From an uncultured Eubacteriales bacterium (GTDB lineage Bacteria; Bacillota; Clostridia; Oscillospirales; Oscillospiraceae), in contig UQUO01000005.1 of assembly GCA_900544295.1 (NCBI GenBank), positions 1 through 64,000 of the forward strand: a DNA stretch of 64,000 nt, in the 5' to 3' direction. The notes below the pieces were generated by a model, which saw only the letters and a list, made by a program, of their open reading frames with translations, did no database searches and had not been told where the DNA came from. Below, in pieces: positions 56,600 through 64,000 of the stretch; positions within the stretch are counted from its first letter, which is position 1, and each line of letters starts with the position of its first letter. A program made the position numbers and the translations under genes.

Positions 56600-57427
56600 T
56601 CAGAAACTATCATACAGACCGAAGCCGCGCCCCGGCATGCCCCCGGACAGCAAATGCTCGCGCCAGATGCGGCGCAGGGACGTATCCGCGGGCAGTTTTT
56701 CGGCATCTCCTTCCCAGGCGACGCCGAAGATGTTCCAGACGTCCAGAAATTGGGGGTCATCCGTTATAAATTGCAGCTCATAGTCGGCCATGAACTGCCT
56801 GATACCCGAGTCCGGCCTCAGTTTCAGGCAGACGGGGTGCAGCAGCCAGGAATCCACCACGAAACGTCCCAGTCCGAAGAACTCCCGCGCCCGCACGTAG
56901 GAATCCAGGCACTCCGCGTGAATGAGCGGCCTGGACGAAGGTATGTGTACGTTGAGTGCAGGCTTTCCGGCGTAATCCAGCGGCTCGAATTGCAGCCGGC
57001 CAATCCCGAAAATGCGCAGCTCAAAAAAGCCCCAGTCCCACGCGGCCGCCGCCGAGCCCCAAACGCCGAAGCGCCGGAAGCACTCCCGAGTCTTCCACAG
57101 CAGGTCGGCAAAGGAGTCGCGGAACATTTCCCCGGAAAGCCCCAGCGCACGGTAGCGCGCCTCCGCCGCATCCAGCGAGGCAATAAGAGGCAGCTGCCTC
57201 AGCGTTTGTGAAGGCACGCCACACTCCTCGGAGAGCGCGCCCAGCGCGTCAAGCAGAGCGCGGATGTCCGTTTTTTCGCCCGCTTCACAATTATCCACAG
57301 CCTTCTCTATGAGCTCCCACGCCCCCGGATGGCCGAAGGCGGCGGTCATAGCCGTGGAATAGGCCTCGACCGCCGCTTCGGGATATGGCCAGCGCGCGAG
57401 TATTCTTTTGACGTTCGGCGCGCCCAT
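56600..57427 (-). CDS. Acyltransferase-domain protein (NAT_N/GNAT_C-like)
   Basis: A cytoplasmic protein of 275 residues without membrane helices. The central IFGIGRLQFEPLDYAG and NVHIPSSRPLIHAE segments match my memory of the NAT_N/GNAT_C acyltransferase-domain family, which is common in Clostridia and has no known substrate. Its ATG overlaps the permease stop (TGATG), so it belongs to the ABC operon. It might N-acylate an amino sugar or peptide from murein; this is inference. Confidence 0.65.
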   Translation of the reverse strand: MGAPNVKRILARWPYPEAAVEAYSTAMTAAFGHPGAWELIEKAVDNCEAGEKTDIRALLDALGALSEECGVPSQTLRQLPLIASLDAAEARYRALGLSGEMFRDSFADLLWKTRECFRRFGVWGSAAAAWDWGFFELRIFGIGRLQFEPLDYAGKPALNVHIPSSRPLIHAECLDSYVRAREFFGLGRFVVDSWLLHPVCLKLRPDSGIRQFMADYELQFITDDPQFLDVWNIFGVAWEGDAEKLPADTSLRRIWREHLLSGGMPGRGFGLYDSF

Positions 57428-58251
57428 CAGCCTTTGACGCCGCCTAGCGCTATGCCCTCAACAAACTGCTTCTGCATGAAGCAGTACAGAATGAAGGGTA
57501 CAAGGAAGGATATAGTTGCCGCGGCCATGGGATAGCCGTAATTCGTCGCCAGATGACTCGTCAGAGACGAGGTGGCTAGCGTCAGTGTCTGCATCTCGTT
57601 TTTCGTTGTAGCGATCAGCGGCCAGAGGAACATGTTCCAGGCCGAATTGAAGGTGAAGACCGCAAGCGTGATGCGCGCTGGCTTCACCATGGGCAGCACC
57701 ACCTGGAAAAAGATGCGCAGCTCAGAGCAGCCGTCGATTTGCGCGGCCTCTATAAAGTCGTTCGGCACGCCGCGGATAAACTGCCGCATCATGAATACGC
57801 CGAAGGCGCCTATGAGCGGGATTACGAGGGCGACGTAGCTATTCATCAAGTTCGCTTTGCGTATCATGACGTACAGCGAGATGAAAACGACCTGCGTAGG
57901 TATCATCATCGTAGCCAGTACCATGTTGAAGAGAGGCTTCTTGCCCGGGATGGGCTTCTTCTCAAAGCCATAGGCCATGGTGCAGGATACGATATCGACC
58001 AGAATGACGCTCGCCACGACGACTATAAGGCTGTTGAGCAGCGGGCGGCCGAAATTCTTGTTGACAAAGAGATACACATAGTTCGAGAAATCGGTGAAGT
58101 CGATGTCGTCGAACTTGATGTACATGGTGGAGGTCTGCGCAAAGGAGACGCAAATCATGTAGATGAGCGGAATCACACACAACAGCGCGAACAGCGTGAC
58201 TAACACTACACCGATGTAATAGCGCGGCTTTTTCTTGTCCGATTTAGTCAT
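57427..58251 (-). CDS. ABC sugar transporter, permease 2 (MurNAc locus)
   Basis: A MalG-like CUT1 permease of 274 residues with six hydrophobic helices and an EAA loop (FIEAAQIDGCSELRIFFQVVL, in part). It begins two bases after the other permease and needs a shared ATPase encoded elsewhere. Likely cargo is a muropeptide sugar, from context. Confidence 0.92.
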   Translation of the reverse strand: MTKSDKKKPRYYIGVVLVTLFALLCVIPLIYMICVSFAQTSTMYIKFDDIDFTDFSNYVYLFVNKNFGRPLLNSLIVVVASVILVDIVSCTMAYGFEKKPIPGKKPLFNMVLATMMIPTQVVFISLYVMIRKANLMNSYVALVIPLIGAFGVFMMRQFIRGVPNDFIEAAQIDGCSELRIFFQVVLPMVKPARITLAVFTFNSAWNMFLWPLIATTKNEMQTLTLATSSLTSHLATNYGYPMAAATISFLVPFILYCFMQKQFVEGIALGGVKG

Positions 58252-58253
58252 GC

Positions 58254-59150
58254 TCAGTCCTCCTTCCCCTCAAAGAACTGCTGCTGAATAAGGTGTATAA
58301 AGAGTATGACTAGCAGCAGCATGATCGCTACGGCGCAGGCATAGCCGATGCGGTAGTCCTGATATGCGTAGGCGTATATTATGTAGGCGATCGTGGACGT
58401 GGCATTGAACGGCCCGCCCCCGGTCAGCTTGTAGACGATGTCAAAGGCCTGGAATGACCAGATTATGCCCAGGGTCACGTTCATGTAGGTGATGGGCTTA
58501 AGGAGCGGCACAGTTATGCGCCAGAAGCGCTGCCGCGGAGTCGCGCCGTCGATTATCGAGGCCTCGCGCACATCGACGGAGATGTTCATGATGCCCGCGT
58601 AAAAGATAATCGTGAAGTAGCCGACGCTCTTCCAAACGGCGACCAGCGAGACACAGATAAGCGCCGTTTTCGGGTCGCCCAGCCAGTTCATGCCCTTGAT
58701 TCCCAGAAGGCCGAGGAACTCGTTGAGCAGTCCGCCCTTGTCGGCATAGATTATCTCCCACACCGTCGCCGCCGCGACGTAGCTCACCAGAGTCGGGATG
58801 AAGATGACGCTGCGCAGGAAGCGGCCATAGCGGTTGTTGAGATACTCCGCCAGGAAGTTCGCCACAAACATGGCGAGCAGCGTTTGGAGTGGCACGGTTA
58901 TGATGACGTAGATGACCGTGTTCCACAGCGCCTTGCGGAGCTGGGTGTTCGTAAAAAGCTTCTGATAGTTATCAAGGAACACGAACTTAGGCTCCTGCGC
59001 CAGATTGTAGCTAGTGAAGCTGTAATAGAGCGTCATAAAAATAGGCAGGATGCAGAAAGCCAGGACAATAAACATGCCCGGAGTTATATAGGCAATGCCG
59101 TAGGCCGCCTGCCGCCGCATCAGAGGGGAACGCCGCCTCGCGTTGTTCAT
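58254..59150 (-). CDS. ABC sugar transporter, permease 1 (MurNAc locus)
   Basis: A MalF-like CUT1 permease of 298 residues. It has six hydrophobic helices and an EAA loop (VREASIIDGATPRQRFWRI). Encoded between the binding protein and permease 2. Confidence 0.92.
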   Translation of the reverse strand: MNNARRRSPLMRRQAAYGIAYITPGMFIVLAFCILPIFMTLYYSFTSYNLAQEPKFVFLDNYQKLFTNTQLRKALWNTVIYVIITVPLQTLLAMFVANFLAEYLNNRYGRFLRSVIFIPTLVSYVAAATVWEIIYADKGGLLNEFLGLLGIKGMNWLGDPKTALICVSLVAVWKSVGYFTIIFYAGIMNISVDVREASIIDGATPRQRFWRITVPLLKPITYMNVTLGIIWSFQAFDIVYKLTGGGPFNATSTIAYIIYAYAYQDYRIGYACAVAIMLLLVILFIHLIQQQFFEGKED

Positions 59151-59181
59151 ACTGTCACCACGCCTTGCAAAAAGATAAGGA

Positions 59182-59220
59182 GAAACCGGGCATAGTCTTT
59201 ATCCGGCCATGCCCGGTTTC
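59182..59220 (-). promoter_or_regulatory. Hairpin between binding protein and permease (MurNAc locus)
   Basis: GAAACCGGGCAT (59182-59193) pairs perfectly with ATGCCCGGTTTC (59209-59220) around a 15-base loop. On the minus strand CTCC follows, not a U-run. It is in the same position as the hairpin in the other importer operon and may serve the same purpose. Confidence 0.7.
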
Positions 59221-59233
59221 AGGTGTCAAACGT

Positions 59234-60481
59234 TTACTGCTTTATCTGCTCGTTGTAATAGGTCGTCGTCTCAGAAATGACCTGCTCCGGAGTCAGCTGG
59301 CCCATGAGCATGCCCTGCACGTTCTGCTGGAAGGTGTCCATGAAGGAAGCGCTGCCCTCAAAGGACGGCACGGCGAACATATCGTCGGCGTGATCGACGT
59401 ACATGCTCTGGAACGGCTCAGGCTCGGTGTAGGTGGCGTCGGTAGTCAGGGACGGCATACCGTAGATCTCGTTGTGGAAGTCGTCCATGCACGCGGCGCT
59501 GGTGATGTACTTGATGAGCTTCGCGGCCAGCTCAGGGTTCTCGCAGAACTTGCTGATGGCCAGGGAGTCAACGGAGAAGTTGGTGGCAGCGCCGGCAGGG
59601 CCTTCAAGCGCGAAGATGCACTCCCAGTTGATGCCCGCCTCGGTGAAGCTGCCGCTGGTGCCGGTGCCGACAATGACTATGGCGGCCTCACCGTTCACGA
59701 ACTTGCCGCCCGGGTCGTCCATGGAGACGGCGCTCTCGTCGAGGATGTCGGCGTCGCGGAGCTTCTTGATGAAGTTGAGGGCCTCAAGCGTGGCCTCGCT
59801 GTCCATGTTGAGCTCGCCCGTCTCGGTGAGGACGGAGCCGCCGGCCTGGAAGAAGAAGGGCCAGAAGCTGGTCAGCAGCGCGGAAACGCCGTTGGAAGCG
59901 CCCCAGGAGGAGGTGAAGGGCATGACGTCGGGGTTGGCCTCCTTGAGCTTGAGGCAGACCTCGTAAAACTCGTCCCAGGTCGTGGGCAGCTCAGTGACTC
60001 CGGCGGCCTCAAGCATATCCATATTGAAGTACATGACGCAGGGGTTGCCCGGCATCATCGGGAAGGTGCACAGCTCGCCGTTGGAGTTGTAGGCGCCCTG
60101 GGTGAGGTACAGGTAAAGGTCATAGTCCTCCTCGGTCAGATAGGCGTCCAGGGGGACAATGAGCTCGGAGGTGATGATGTCGTAATACTCGGTGACGTAA
60201 ACGACGTCCGGACCCTCGGCGGAGAGCAGGCCGGTGTAGATGTTGGTGGCGTAGTCGGTCCAGCCCTGGATCTCGACCTTGATGGTGCAGTTGTTCTCAG
60301 CCTCAAAGGCGTCGAACTTCTCGTTCCAGAAGTCCTCGTCGCTGATGCCGTCGCCGAATTGGTAGACAGGCAGCCAGACGGTCAGCTCAGTGGCGGCATT
60401 GCCGCCGCTGGGGTTCTCTTCCCCACCCGCGTCGGTGGCGGGACCATGCGCTATATCCTTTGTAAAGAAATAAAAGTTCAA
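59234..60481 (-). CDS. ABC sugar transporter, solute-binding protein lacking its signal peptide
   Basis: The mature part of a family 1 solute-binding protein (from about residue 30, ELTVWLPVYQFGDG) is complete. In place of the expected lipoprotein signal there are about 15 AT-rich-coded residues (MNFYFFTKDIAHGP) from a TTG, no lipobox and no ribosome site. The frame begins 11 bases after the nagZ stop. The Gly/Asn-rich stretch before the domain looks like the usual post-lipobox linker, so the first 20-25 codons appear to have been lost. As read, the protein would stay in the cytoplasm. Confidence 0.8.
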   Translation of the reverse strand: MNFYFFTKDIAHGPATDAGGEENPSGGNAATELTVWLPVYQFGDGISDEDFWNEKFDAFEAENNCTIKVEIQGWTDYATNIYTGLLSAEGPDVVYVTEYYDIITSELIVPLDAYLTEEDYDLYLYLTQGAYNSNGELCTFPMMPGNPCVMYFNMDMLEAAGVTELPTTWDEFYEVCLKLKEANPDVMPFTSSWGASNGVSALLTSFWPFFFQAGGSVLTETGELNMDSEATLEALNFIKKLRDADILDESAVSMDDPGGKFVNGEAAIVIVGTGTSGSFTEAGINWECIFALEGPAGAATNFSVDSLAISKFCENPELAAKLIKYITSAACMDDFHNEIYGMPSLTTDATYTEPEPFQSMYVDHADDMFAVPSFEGSASFMDTFQQNVQGMLMGQLTPEQVISETTTYYNEQIKQ

Positions 60482-60492
60482 TATAACAAAAA

Positions 60493-62043
60493 TTATGGAT
60501 TGATTCTTTCGAGAGGGAAATATGCCAGCGGCATACGCCCGGTAAACTCAAAGTCCCCAGACAGGCAGTGGCCCAGCGCGGCGATCGAGCGTGTGCTGTA
60601 TTCCCAGGCCGCTATGCCCGCAGCGTGCTTGGGCAGATAGCGCAGCTCGTAAGGCTCGCGCATGGCTATGACGAGCATGGGCTTTTTGAGCTTCCCCAGC
60701 GTCAGCATGAGGATGAGCTGGCCGCTGTTTCTCAATGCGCCGCTGGTGTTCAATACAATGCAGCTGGCATTCCGGGCCTTTCTTGCTATTGCGGCTATCT
60801 CCTCGGAATCAGGGTCATCTGAGCAGACGGCGCAGCCGCCTCCAAAACGACGGGCCATTACAGTCGGCAGGGCCGGAACGCCGTTTGCTGCGCTGGAGGC
60901 CTGGCTTGCGCGGCTGTTGGCGCAGCCTGTGAAAAACGGGCTATCCCCCAGTGGAGGTATAGGTCCGTTCATAAGCACGAAGCTCTCCTCCAGCATGTCC
61001 CTGGCCTGTGCGCGGAGCTTGAAAATCTGCGTTTCAGCCTTTGGCACGGCGGTGAAGCGGCGCTTTGCCTCGGCGATCCGCTCGCCGGAGCGCTCCAGCT
61101 CGCGTCTCTCCTCCCCCTCTGCGGCCTCATAGCGCTGCCAAAGCCTTTCAGCGGTCTCGCGCGCGAGTGCGGCAGTGTGGGAGATGCATACGATGTCCGC
61201 TCCGGCTTTGAGCGCAGCCGCAGCGCCGTTTACGGTGCCGTAGAATTTCGCAACGGCGTCCATCTCCATGCAGTCGCTGATTATCACGCCGCCAAAGCCC
61301 AGCTCTTCGCGGAGAAGTCCCGTGAGTATGCGCCGCGACATAGTGGCGGGCAGCTTTTCGGGTTCGAGGGCCGGGAACAGCACATGACTGGACATTATGG
61401 CGGGTATACCGGCCTCAATGGCGCGGCGGAAAGGCAGCAGTTCGCATTCTTCCAGCTGTTCGCGGCTCTTATCCACGCGCGGCAGGCCGATGTGCGAGTC
61501 CGTGTCGGTGTCGCCGTGACCCGGGAAATGTTTGCCGCAGGCCATGACGCCCCCGTCAAGCAGGCCGCGCATAAAACCCATTGCCCTCTCCGCGGCCTCC
61601 TCAGGCAAATCTCCAAAGCTGCGCACACCGATAACAGGGTTGAGCGGGTTGGAGTTCACGTCAAGCACCGGCGCGAGGTCAAAATTCACACCTGCGGCGC
61701 AAAGCTGTGCCGCCGTGAGCCTCGCCGCTCTGTAAGGCGCATCCCCTCCCGCGGCTGCCAGGGCCATGGCTCCCGGCGTAGTGGCCATGTCTGGTGAAAA
61801 GCGCGAAACTACTCCGCCCTCCTGGTCTATGGCGATGAAGGGCTCCATGCCCGTTTCAGAGACTATGAGCTCACGCAAGGAGGCGCAGAGCCTGGCAAGC
61901 TGCGCGGCGTTTTTAACGTTGCGGCGGAACAGGATAACGTTACCTACCTTGCATTCCCGCACCAGCGCGGCGAAGGCGGGGTCGATCTCGGTGCCTGGCA
62001 GGCCGGCCATTATGTGCTGGCCGGCGGCGGTTTTTACGTCCAT
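60493..62043 (-). CDS. nagZ: Beta-N-acetylhexosaminidase, glycoside hydrolase family 3
   Basis: A GH3 NagZ-type enzyme of 516 residues with no signal peptide. KHFPGHGDTDTDSHIGLP carries the His-Asp acid/base pair characteristic of NagZ, and VIISDCMEMDAV holds the nucleophile Asp. A C-terminal domain of about 160 residues follows, as in Firmicute NagZ proteins. It removes GlcNAc from GlcNAc-MurNAc. The ATG at 62043 follows GAGGAGG, so a longer open frame upstream is not used. It starts two bases after murQ. Confidence 0.9.
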   Translation of the reverse strand: MDVKTAAGQHIMAGLPGTEIDPAFAALVRECKVGNVILFRRNVKNAAQLARLCASLRELIVSETGMEPFIAIDQEGGVVSRFSPDMATTPGAMALAAAGGDAPYRAARLTAAQLCAAGVNFDLAPVLDVNSNPLNPVIGVRSFGDLPEEAAERAMGFMRGLLDGGVMACGKHFPGHGDTDTDSHIGLPRVDKSREQLEECELLPFRRAIEAGIPAIMSSHVLFPALEPEKLPATMSRRILTGLLREELGFGGVIISDCMEMDAVAKFYGTVNGAAAALKAGADIVCISHTAALARETAERLWQRYEAAEGEERRELERSGERIAEAKRRFTAVPKAETQIFKLRAQARDMLEESFVLMNGPIPPLGDSPFFTGCANSRASQASSAANGVPALPTVMARRFGGGCAVCSDDPDSEEIAAIARKARNASCIVLNTSGALRNSGQLILMLTLGKLKKPMLVIAMREPYELRYLPKHAAGIAAWEYSTRSIAALGHCLSGDFEFTGRMPLAYFPLERINP

Positions 62044-62045
62044 GC

Positions 62046-62948
62046 TCAATCCTCCTCGTCGAGAGCCCGGGCAACTATGCCTCCGTTTTCGGCCAGCCTG
62101 CGCTCGGCTTCCTGCGCCGGCAAGCCCTTTGTCAACATGACGATGGCCGTTTTGGCCGAAAAGCTGCACTGCTCCAGGGCCTGCCTGGACTCATCCTCAC
62201 TGACATTTGCAGCCGTTGAGACAATGCTTATCGCCCGGCGCACGAGCTTTTCATTCGTGGGCTTTACATCCACCATGAGATTGCCATATACTTTCCCCAG
62301 GCGTATCATCGCGCCAGTGGATAGCATGTTGAGCACCATTTTCTGCGCCGTTCCGGATTTGAGCCGCGTGGAGCCGGTTATGACCTCCGGACCGGGTTCC
62401 ACGCCTATTGCGATGTCCGCGGCGGCGTTCATCTGTGAGTGCTTGTTGCAGGTGACGGCGACGGTGCGTGCGCCTATTTCTTTGGCGTAGGCCATGGCGC
62501 CGAGCACATATGGCGTCCGGCCGCTGGCCGCGATGCCCACCAGTATGTCCTTAGCGCAGAGCCCGAGCTCAATCATGTCCTCTTTACCGGCCGACATATT
62601 GTCCTCCGCACCCTCAACGGCGCGGAAGAGCGCCGGTTCTCCGCCAGCAATGACGCCCTGCACCATTTCCGGATCTGTTGAGAAGGTGGGCGGACATTCG
62701 ACGGCGTCGAGTATGCCAAGCCGGCCAGAGGTGCCGCAGCCGCAGTATATGAGCCTGCCGCCGTCTTTCAGCGCGGCGTATATGGCATCCACGGCCTCGG
62801 CTATGTTATCAAGCTCCTTCTCCACAGCGTAGGCGACCTTTTTGTCCTCGTCATTTATCCTGCGCACCATTTCGAGCGTGGAGAGCCTGTCAATGCAGGC
62901 GGTTTTGGGGTTGCGCTGCTCGGTCGGGAGCTGGTCGAGCTGTATCAT
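62046..62948 (-). CDS. murQ: N-acetylmuramic acid 6-phosphate etherase
   Basis: A 300-residue SIS-domain lyase that splits MurNAc 6-phosphate into GlcNAc 6-phosphate and D-lactate. The N-terminal signature TEQRNPKT is present, then the SIS fold ([15 protein letters not shown]) with catalytic Glu in VECPPTF and the [12 protein letters not shown] segment. It is in one operon with the NagZ-type enzyme. Its substrate implies a MurNAc kinase or PTS that is not in this window. Confidence 0.95.
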   Translation of the reverse strand: MIQLDQLPTEQRNPKTACIDRLSTLEMVRRINDEDKKVAYAVEKELDNIAEAVDAIYAALKDGGRLIYCGCGTSGRLGILDAVECPPTFSTDPEMVQGVIAGGEPALFRAVEGAEDNMSAGKEDMIELGLCAKDILVGIAASGRTPYVLGAMAYAKEIGARTVAVTCNKHSQMNAAADIAIGVEPGPEVITGSTRLKSGTAQKMVLNMLSTGAMIRLGKVYGNLMVDVKPTNEKLVRRAISIVSTAANVSEDESRQALEQCSFSAKTAIVMLTKGLPAQEAERRLAENGGIVARALDEED

Positions 62949-62970
62949 TCAGATTCCTACCCGCTTTCTC

Positions 62971-63966
62971 TCAATTTCTTTCTTCCAGAATCGCCTCGTG
63001 CACGGCGAGACGGAAGGCGTTCATGTCTGCCCGGGGCAGATGGTCATAGCAGAGGCGGTTCGTCAGCAGGGCAAGGCCGAGGCCCGCTTCGCGGTCTATC
63101 CATAAGCTGGTGCCTGTAAATCCGGTGTGCCCGCAGCCCGTCGGGAAAGCGCCCCCGGTGTGAAAGACAAGGCAGCGCCCCTCACAGCCCGGCTGGGGCG
63201 TAACGCCGCCGAGATACGGCTGCTCCGACGCAGCGAGATAGAACTCTCCCAGCCTCGCCACGGCCAGCGCCGTGCCGAAAAGCCCCGCGTGGCCGCTCAC
63301 ATCGTTCCAGAAGTAGTGAGCGTTGCCGTCGTTCGGCTCGCCCGTTACATCCCGGATGTGCGCCCGAAAGCCTGAAAATGTGAAGCCCCTCTCGGCGCAC
63401 ATCCCCTCCTCCACCGCGTTGTCGCGGCATGAGGGCACAAGATCCGGTCCGGGTCCTGGTTTGTACGCTGCGCCGAAGCCAAAGGGGTCTGTCACCTCTT
63501 CCAGCGGCCTGCCGTTCACACGGCTGAGCACAAGTCCAAGCAGCATGAAGCCGATGTCGCTGTAAACCATGCCTTCTTCCGGCCCCTGCGCATCCAGCAG
63601 CGCCTCCAGAGCCTCAAAAAAGGGCCGCCCGTCGGCGTAAAAGGGATACCAGGCCGGCAGGCCCGCCGTGTGCGTCATGAGCCTGTATAGACTCATCTGT
63701 CCTAGATAGTCCCTCAGCCTCGGCGAGGGCGGCTCCAGAATTGAGGCTGCGTCGTCCTCCAGGCGGAGTTTTCCCTCTGATATGAGCCTCAGCAGCGCCG
63801 TGGCCGTGAAGGTCTTGGTCAGCGAGGCAAGGTCAAAGCGGCGTCCGCCCTCCCCCGCCGTTGCGCCGCGGCTGAATATGCCGTCCTTGTCAAAAGCCGC
63901 CCACTCGGCATAGGGAAAGACTCCATTTTCCACCCCGCGCCGGATGAGCTTTTCCGCGGCAAGCAT
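62971..63966 (-). CDS. Beta-lactamase family serine hydrolase
   Basis: A class C beta-lactamase/DD-peptidase-fold protein of 331 residues. The nucleophile Ser and Lys are in LASLTKTFTA near residue 48, the Tyr motif is in VYSDIGFMLL, and HTGGAF stands at the KTG position. No signal peptide is evident, so it is probably an intracellular esterase or peptidase, possibly acting on muropeptides given the murQ-nagZ context. A further upstream gene may lie beyond the window edge. Confidence 0.88.
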   Translation of the reverse strand: MLAAEKLIRRGVENGVFPYAEWAAFDKDGIFSRGATAGEGGRRFDLASLTKTFTATALLRLISEGKLRLEDDAASILEPPSPRLRDYLGQMSLYRLMTHTAGLPAWYPFYADGRPFFEALEALLDAQGPEEGMVYSDIGFMLLGLVLSRVNGRPLEEVTDPFGFGAAYKPGPGPDLVPSCRDNAVEEGMCAERGFTFSGFRAHIRDVTGEPNDGNAHYFWNDVSGHAGLFGTALAVARLGEFYLAASEQPYLGGVTPQPGCEGRCLVFHTGGAFPTGCGHTGFTGTSLWIDREAGLGLALLTNRLCYDHLPRADMNAFRLAVHEAILEERN

Positions 63967-64000
63967 AAAATTCCCCTTTTCTTTTGCGTGGAAATATTGT

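Noticed and set aside
59165..60640. A 491-codon frame on the plus strand
   Set aside because: Antisense to the solute-binding protein gene and the nagZ 3' end; low-complexity Gly/Val/Leu composition.

Overview
The window looks like chromosome from a GC-rich, anaerobic, spore-forming Gram-positive bacterium. The sequence shows a YunB-type sporulation protein, a CotJ spore-coat set, many lipoproteins with Clostridia-style lipoboxes, a ferredoxin-dependent 2-oxoacid oxidoreductase and a class A RNase P RNA. An Oscillospiraceae-like gut member of the Clostridia is my inference; no 16S gene or other decisive marker is present. No rRNA, tRNA, CRISPR array, insertion sequence or prophage was found.

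Layout. 0-8.2 kb is housekeeping: MATE exporter, rnpB (minus strand), murD, a PLP gamma-lyase-like enzyme, yunB, ligA and an IclR regulator. 8.2-12.9 kb holds a solute-binding-like lipoprotein broken by an in-frame TGA, then a complete gamma-delta-alpha-beta 2-oxoacid:ferredoxin oxidoreductase operon. 12.9-14.4 kb holds two overlapping LysR genes, one C-terminally short and one frameshifted. 14.4-31.4 kb is a carbohydrate island: on the minus strand deoC, GH2 beta-galactosidase, GntR regulator and a YesM/YesN-type two-component system; on the plus strand an ABC sugar importer, a xylose-isomerase-like TIM barrel protein, three Gfo/Idh/MocA oxidoreductases and a GH13 alpha-glucosidase. Palindromic operator candidates lie between the two divergent units.

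31.4-44.1 kb holds a CNNM/CorC protein with a long promoter-driven leader, a broken lipoprotein, two BD-FAE-like esterases and a frameshifted tannase-like hydrolase. Facing these is a minus-strand operon of MFS transporter, Fe-S old-yellow-enzyme reductase, SnoaL/BaiE-like protein and short-chain dehydrogenase, with a divergent HTH regulator. This second set resembles a reduced bai (bile acid) operon without the CoA steps, and may process an ester-linked or polycyclic small molecule.

44.1-54.4 kb holds a CotJA-CotJB fusion with CotJC, a PPi-type phosphofructokinase divergent from class II aldolase, a P-type ATPase homologue that has lost nearly all its catalytic motifs, an MBOAT/DHHW O-acylation operon and a tyrosine recombinase. 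54.5-64 kb is a muropeptide/MurNAc salvage locus: serine hydrolase, murQ, nagZ-like GH3, ABC importer, acyltransferase, RpiR regulator and Ala-Glu epimerase. No MurNAc kinase is visible.

A recurring theme is gene disruption: two in-frame stops, four single-base frameshifts in three genes, one truncated regulator and one binding protein without a signal peptide. Some may be assembly errors at C/G runs; the two nonsense codons are not at homopolymers.
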